Under the pieces are notes generated by a model that saw nothing but the letters and a program-made list of their open reading frames with translations, was not told where the DNA came from and did not search any database. Positions 15,119 through 18,407 of a DNA stretch of 18,407 nt are shown here, in pieces; the first letter of the stretch is position 1; each line of letters starts with the position of its first letter. Source of the stretch: an uncultured Lachnospiraceae bacterium (GTDB lineage: Bacteria > Bacillota > Clostridia > Lachnospirales > Lachnospiraceae); NCBI GenBank assembly GCA_910589195.1, contig CAJUTC010000056.1:1-18407 (forward strand). The letters are read 5' to 3'. The translations under genes were made by a program, and so were the position numbers.

Positions 15119-15235
15119 CTATATTGAAACAAACAAATTGTTCTTCCAGGCGGCTTTCTCAACTGTATCAGCCAATGCCTCTACTTGCTTTGGAACACGG
15201 ATCACTGTATTGTCAGTTATACTCGATACAGCCAT
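15119..15235 (-). CDS. Small protein of unknown family, 38 aa, possibly frameshifted
   Basis: I do not recognise this protein. It reads MAVSSITDNTVIRVPKQVEALADTVEKAAWKNNLFVSI. The ATG at 15235 has GAGAGG eight bases upstream and a consensus promoter 40-70 bases upstream, and a terminator follows, so it looks like a complete transcription unit. The IRVPKQV stretch loosely recalls the strand of small ribbon-helix-helix DNA-binding proteins, but this is weak. In another frame an open stretch (LEEQFVCFNIGDYLNPEVAG and on to FSQSR) runs past the stop to a TGA at 15018-15020. A one-base indel near 15140-15160 would join the two into a protein of about 72 residues, so this may be a damaged gene. The terminator hairpin lies inside that extension. 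Confidence 0.5.
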   Translation of the reverse strand: MAVSSITDNTVIRVPKQVEALADTVEKAAWKNNLFVSI

Positions 15236-15275
15236 CCTTTCGCCCTCTCGGTAACGATACTTATTTCCTTTAAAG

Positions 15276-15304
15276 ATTTTATCACCTCAAATCCCTTTTT
15301 TCAA
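15276..15304 (-). promoter_or_regulatory. Promoter of the small ORF
   Basis: TTGAAA (15299-15304) and TAAAAT (15276-15281) are exactly 17 bases apart on the minus strand. The site lies directly behind the efflux ATPase stop, so the small ORF has its own transcription start. Confidence 0.65.
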
Positions 15305-15335
15305 TCAGTTTATACATTTTTCTCTTCCGTTTTGG

Positions 15336-17219
15336 TTAAGAAGCTTTGCTGGTTGCGGAATATTGCAGCGCCCGCATAGCATTTAAAATCGCGATTACCG
15401 ATACTCCCACATCGGCAAATACGGCTTCCCACATATTTGCCATACCAAAAGCGCCTAACACCAATACCAGCGCCTTAACTCCAAGGGCAAACACAATATT
15501 CTGCTTTACGATCCGTAATGTCTTTCTGGAAATCTTCACAACCGCGGCGATCTTCCTTACATCGTCATCCATTAGCACCACATCGGCAGCTTCAATCGCC
15601 GCATCGCTTCCCATACTTCCCATGGCAATCCCGATATCCGCTCTGGTCAGAACCGGGGCGTCATTAATCCCATCCCCTACAAACGCAAGACGCTTTCCTT
15701 CTGGCTGCTTACTTAACAATTCCTCTACCCGGCTCACTTTATCTGCCGGCAGCAGTTCCGCGTGAACTTCATCCAGATTTAATTGCTGGGCTACATCCTG
15801 AGCAGCGGCTTGCCGATCTCCGGTAAGCATAACGCATTTTTTCACGCCTACCTGTTTCATATCACGGACAGCTTCCCTTGCCCCGTCTTTAATTGCATCT
15901 GAAATCACAATGGTTCCGGCAAATTTCCCATCTCTGGCCACATACACCACCGTTCCAGTACTCTGGTGCCCGGGAACCGAGATCCTATTTTCCTGCATCA
16001 GTTTCTCATTTCCAACTAAAACTGCCTTTCCTTCTATCTGTGCATGGATTCCATGTCCGGCAATCTCCTCTGCCTCCGTTACTAAGGTTAAATCAACTGG
16101 TTTTCCATAGGCAGCTTTTATGGATCCGGAAATGGGATGGTTAGAATACCCTTCCCCCAATGCAGCCAGCTTCAGCAATTCTTCCCTGGAACAGCCTTCT
16201 GCCAGTACCTCTGTTACCTGAAACTCACCTTTGGTTAAAGTTCCGGTTTTGTCAAATACGATTGTGGTCATCTCTGCCACAGCTTCTAAATAATTGCTGC
16301 CCTTTACCAATACGCCGATTTTCGATGCTGCACCGATGCCACCGAAAAATCCCAGGGGAACTGAAATTACCAGGGCACAGGGGCAAGAAATTACCAGGAA
16401 AATACAAGCTCTTTGAATCCATTCTCCCCATCCTCCTAATAGAAGAGGCGGAATCACTGCAAGGAGCGCTGCCCCTATGGTAACCACTGGCGTATAATAA
16501 CGTGCAAACCGGGTAATAAAGTTTTCCACCTTTGCTTTTTTGTTTCCCGCATTTTCCACCAGCTCCAAAATCTTTGCAACGGTAGAATCCTCAAATGGCT
16601 TTGTTACCTGAACTTTTAGCGTTCCGCTTCCATTCACGCAGCCACTGATTACCTCATCCCCTGTGGATGCCTTTCTGGGAACCGGCTCTCCAGTTAACGC
16701 TGCCGTGTCGATCATGGATTCCCCCTCCACAACCAGGCCATCTAAGGGAATCCTCTCTCCGGCTTTAATGATAATAATGGTTCCTGGTTCCACCTCATCC
16801 GGATCCACCTGGATTAATTGTCCGTTTTCTTCTATATTGGCATATTCCGGGCAAATATTCATCATCTCCGTAATAGACTGGCGGGAACGGCTTACTGCAT
16901 AATTCTGGAACAGTTCCCCTACCTGGTAAAACAGCATAACCGCCAGCGCTTCCGAATACTCCCCTACGCCAAATGCCCCAAAGGTAGCAATCATCATCAG
17001 GAAATTTTCGTCAAATATCTGGCCATGACGGATATTGCGAACCGCCTTCCAAATAATATCATATCCGATTAACAGATATGGGATCAGATACAGGATGAAG
17101 CCATAGGGAAATTTTTGAAGCCAGGAAACTCTTCCCGTTTTATCCACAGCCATCAGGCCTGCAAAAAGCACAAATGTGAACAGAATACGAAACAGCATTT
17201 TTTTCTGCTTATCTGTCAT
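15336..17219 (-). CDS. cadA: Heavy-metal efflux P1B-type ATPase (Zn/Cd/Pb class)
   Basis: The 627-residue ATPase pumps divalent heavy metals out of the cell using ATP. It has the actuator TGEP (about 177), the metal-site SCPCAL in a membrane helix (about 280), the phosphorylated Asp in DKTGTLT (about 322), the HP dipeptide (NHPIS, about 360), GDGINDAP (about 517) and a last helix with ADVGVSVIAILNAMR (Asp about 603). CPC plus this C-terminal Asp is the CadA/ZntA pattern rather than the copper pattern. No N-terminal HMA domain is fused; that domain is a separate small gene upstream. The start ATG 17219 follows GGGAGAGG. It is third in the unit repressor-chaperone-ATPase, separated from the chaperone gene by 163 bases holding a hairpin. 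Ion preference is inferred, not shown. Confidence 0.92.
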   Translation of the reverse strand: MTDKQKKMLFRILFTFVLFAGLMAVDKTGRVSWLQKFPYGFILYLIPYLLIGYDIIWKAVRNIRHGQIFDENFLMMIATFGAFGVGEYSEALAVMLFYQVGELFQNYAVSRSRQSITEMMNICPEYANIEENGQLIQVDPDEVEPGTIIIIKAGERIPLDGLVVEGESMIDTAALTGEPVPRKASTGDEVISGCVNGSGTLKVQVTKPFEDSTVAKILELVENAGNKKAKVENFITRFARYYTPVVTIGAALLAVIPPLLLGGWGEWIQRACIFLVISCPCALVISVPLGFFGGIGAASKIGVLVKGSNYLEAVAEMTTIVFDKTGTLTKGEFQVTEVLAEGCSREELLKLAALGEGYSNHPISGSIKAAYGKPVDLTLVTEAEEIAGHGIHAQIEGKAVLVGNEKLMQENRISVPGHQSTGTVVYVARDGKFAGTIVISDAIKDGAREAVRDMKQVGVKKCVMLTGDRQAAAQDVAQQLNLDEVHAELLPADKVSRVEELLSKQPEGKRLAFVGDGINDAPVLTRADIGIAMGSMGSDAAIEAADVVLMDDDVRKIAAVVKISRKTLRIVKQNIVFALGVKALVLVLGAFGMANMWEAVFADVGVSVIAILNAMRALQYSATSKAS

Positions 17220-17325
17220 AATAACCTCTCCCTTATCATTTCCAATTATTTCTTACTTAGTTCTAATCGCTTCTATTATTCTCTCGTTTTCCTGCTTAAA
17301 GAAGTTTTCACTCATCATAATATCA

Positions 17326-17347
17326 GGGTCAAAATACCTTTTGACCC
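17326..17347. promoter_or_regulatory. Perfect hairpin between chaperone and ATPase genes
   Basis: GGGTCAAAA-TACC-TTTTGACCC forms a 9-bp stem with a 4-base loop and no T-run after it on the minus strand. It could act as an RNA processing or stability element inside the operon, or as an operator. Confidence 0.45.
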
Positions 17348-17382
17348 CAACATATCCTATCATTGTATCTGAATTGTTCTAT

Positions 17383-17601
17383 CTACATCAGTATCTTACA
17401 GTCTGGCTCTACCTTTGCGCAGCAATCCACCACCTGTTTCATAACTGAGTCAAACTTGTCGTCTTCTATCTCAATGGTGATCTTTTGCATCATAAAGCTG
17501 ACGCTTACATCCATAACCCCGGGAATCTTCTTAATCCCGTCCTCCATTTTTGCCGCACAGTTCGCGCAGTCCAAATCCTGCAGTTTAAATTTTTTCTTCA
17601 T
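17383..17601 (-). CDS. HMA-domain metal-binding protein (metallochaperone)
   Basis: The 72-residue protein is a single heavy-metal-associated domain of the usual length (about 70 residues). The metal motif is C12-A-N-C15 in LDCANCAAKM, followed by the strand VMDVSVSFMMQKITIEI, typical of the ferredoxin-like HMA fold. The C-terminus adds further cysteines (DCCAKVEPDC), a pattern seen in stand-alone domains beside Zn/Cd ATPases. It probably binds the metal in the cytoplasm and passes it to the neighbouring ATPase, which lacks this domain. The start ATG 17601 has AAAGGA nine bases upstream. It lies 154 bases after the repressor gene; the gap contains a strong hairpin. Confidence 0.88.
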   Translation of the reverse strand: MKKKFKLQDLDCANCAAKMEDGIKKIPGVMDVSVSFMMQKITIEIEDDKFDSVMKQVVDCCAKVEPDCKILM

Positions 17602-17710
17602 AATAAAAAGTCCTTTCCCTTTCTTATTCTTTCAATTCTCATGGTTCAATGTAAAAGTATCGAAACATCTCTGTAGATTTGCCCACCTGCTGGTCTGACC
17701 GCAGGACGCC

Positions 17711-17742
17711 AGAATGCGCTTTTTGCATTCTGTGCGCATTCT
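17711..17742. promoter_or_regulatory. Hairpin between repressor and chaperone genes
   Basis: AGAATGCGC (17711-17719) and GCGCATTCT (17734-17742) form a perfect 9-bp stem. CAGGA/TCCTG segments outside can extend it. It may weaken or stabilise parts of the operon transcript; no U-tract follows on the minus strand. Confidence 0.45.
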
Positions 17743-17755
17743 CCTGCTTCGTTTT

Positions 17756-18115
17756 CTACTCCTCAATGTGTTCCCGTCCCTGATGAATAATTGTCCTTAC
17801 ATGATCATCTGCCAGAGCATAAAATACCTGCTTCCCCTCTCTGCGGTTTTTCACCAGCTTTGACTGCTTTAATATCCTTAGCTGATGGGAAATCGCCGAT
17901 TGGGTCATGTTCAGCGTCTGGGCAATATCACATACGCAAAGTTCCGCCTCAAACAGCACATACAAAATCCGGATCCTGGTAGAATCTCCAAATACCTTAA
18001 AAAGCTCTGCCAAATCGTATAGTTCATCTTCTTCCGGCATTTTTTCATTGACCGCCTTTACCAGTTCTTCATGAACCTGACAGGTATCGCAGCATTCAAC
18101 GTCATGAATTGCCAA
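17756..18115 (-). CDS. cadC: ArsR/SmtB-family metal-sensing repressor (CadC-like)
   Basis: The 119-residue winged-helix repressor should bind DNA without metal and leave it when Zn, Cd or Pb is bound. Both metal sites of the family are visible: N-terminal C8, C9 and C12 with C60 and C62 in ELCVCD (alpha3N site), and D103-x-H105...H116-x-x-E119 at the C-terminus (alpha5 site). The recognition helix region is NMTQSAISHQLRILK. The start is a TTG at 18115 with GAGG seven bases upstream; it is chosen because it includes the conserved ECCDTC ligands, whereas the next ATG (codon 26) would lose them. It is the first gene of the metal operon, so it probably represses itself together with the chaperone and ATPase through the operator just upstream. 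Confidence 0.92.
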   Translation of the reverse strand: MAIHDVECCDTCQVHEELVKAVNEKMPEEDELYDLAELFKVFGDSTRIRILYVLFEAELCVCDIAQTLNMTQSAISHQLRILKQSKLVKNRREGKQVFYALADDHVRTIIHQGREHIEE

Positions 18116-18155
18116 GCCATCACCTCATCCTTTCCTGTTTGATTTTATCTTTTAA

Positions 18156-18177
18156 ACATATGAATAATTGTTCATGT
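18156..18177. promoter_or_regulatory. ArsR/CadC-type operator
   Basis: The near-palindrome ACATATGAATAATTGTTCATGT contains the ATGAAYAA/TTRTTCAT half-sites of SmtB/CadC operators and lies just downstream of the -10, over the expected transcription start. Confidence 0.8.
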
Positions 18178-18181
18178 ATTT

Positions 18182-18210
18182 ATGATACTACGTTTTCCGA
18201 TTTCTGTCAA
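18182..18210 (-). promoter_or_regulatory. Promoter of the metal-efflux operon
   Basis: A perfect TTGACA (18205-18210) and TATCAT (18182-18187) are 17 bases apart on the minus strand, with the repressor operator immediately downstream. Confidence 0.85.
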
Positions 18211-18255
18211 TAACAACTTTTCAAAACTTGCCGGAAAAATTTTGCAATTTTGGTC

Positions 18256-18284
18256 TTGACAGATTTTTTTTCCAGATCTATACT
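18256..18284 (+). promoter_or_regulatory. Promoter of the FMN riboswitch transcript
   Basis: TTGACA (18256-18261) and TATACT (18279-18284) are separated by 17 bases. The start would fall about 7-12 bases before the riboswitch, so the transcript begins almost with the aptamer. Confidence 0.85.
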
Positions 18285-18301
18285 GGTATCAATTAAATAA
18301 A

Positions 18302-18407
18302 CTCTTCAGGGCAGGGTGTAATTCCCTACCGGTGGTACAGCCCACGAGCCGCAAGGCATGATTCGGTGAAACTCCGAAGCCGACAGTATAGTCTGGATGA
18401 AAGAAGA
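18302..18407 (+). promoter_or_regulatory. FMN riboswitch (RFN element), cut by the window edge
   Basis: The conserved aptamer blocks occur in order: TCTTCAGGGCAGGGTG, ATTCCCTACCGGTGGT, AGCCCACGAGCC, ATTCGGTGAAACTCCGAAGCC, then CGACAGTATAGTCTGGATGAAAGAAGA split over the last part, whose GAAGA closes the P1 stem with TCTTC. This RNA binds flavin mononucleotide and shuts off riboflavin biosynthesis (ribDEAH) or the riboflavin importer (ribU). The expression platform and the gene lie beyond the right edge, so which of these is controlled cannot be told. Confidence 0.95.

Noticed and set aside
17253..17318. 21-residue minus-strand ORF (MMSENFFKQENERIIEAIRTK) between chaperone and ATPase genes
   Set aside because: The coding length is very short, no Shine-Dalgarno precedes either ATG, and no family is recognised; chance cannot be excluded.

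Overview
The window looks like a chromosomal segment of a gut-type Clostridia/Lachnospiraceae-like Firmicute. This rests on strong AGGAGG-type ribosome sites, TTG starts, an FMN riboswitch, a Clostridia-style cadmium/zinc operon, ferredoxin-tailed aldo/keto reductases and a holin-like small toxin. Species cannot be named from the sequence. Nearly every gene reads on the minus strand; the exceptions are the ABC transporter pair (2165-3872), a decayed beta-lactamase-type remnant (about 10351-10529) and the riboswitch leader at the right edge.

Left part (1-3961): a 30-residue hydrophobic type I-like toxin with a long structured leader, a frameshifted carboxymuconolactone decarboxylase remnant, an aldo/keto reductase with a palindrome on its -10 box, a six-copy short tandem repeat, and an ATPase plus permease of a NitT/TauT-type importer without a binding protein. 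A large bidirectional hairpin terminator closes this part.

Middle (4038-10800): a stand-alone SIR2-like protein, a hairpin resembling the toxin's 3' hairpin, a MATE exporter whose 5' end seems frameshifted, and a large SWIM-SNF2 helicase. A roughly 750-base stretch without intact genes follows, carrying a broken class D beta-lactamase/BlaR1-sensor tail and a long terminal inverted repeat.

Right part (10822-18407): an aldo/keto reductase with two [4Fe-4S] clusters behind a MerR-type promoter (19-bp spacer with dyad); two tandem paralogs with zinc ribbon, one membrane helix and leucine-rich repeats; a small ORF with its own consensus promoter and a possible frameshift; and a metal-efflux operon (ArsR/CadC-type repressor, separate HMA metallochaperone, P1B ATPase) behind a consensus promoter with an ArsR-type operator. 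Divergent from it is a consensus promoter feeding an FMN riboswitch whose riboflavin gene lies beyond the window.

The metal operon is the clearest functional unit: the repressor should release the operator on binding Zn/Cd/Pb-type ions, and the chaperone and ATPase export them. The least understood units are the paired zinc-ribbon/LRR membrane proteins and the small ORF at 15119-15235. The toxin leader shows two mutually exclusive hairpins and an 11-bp 5'-3' complementarity.
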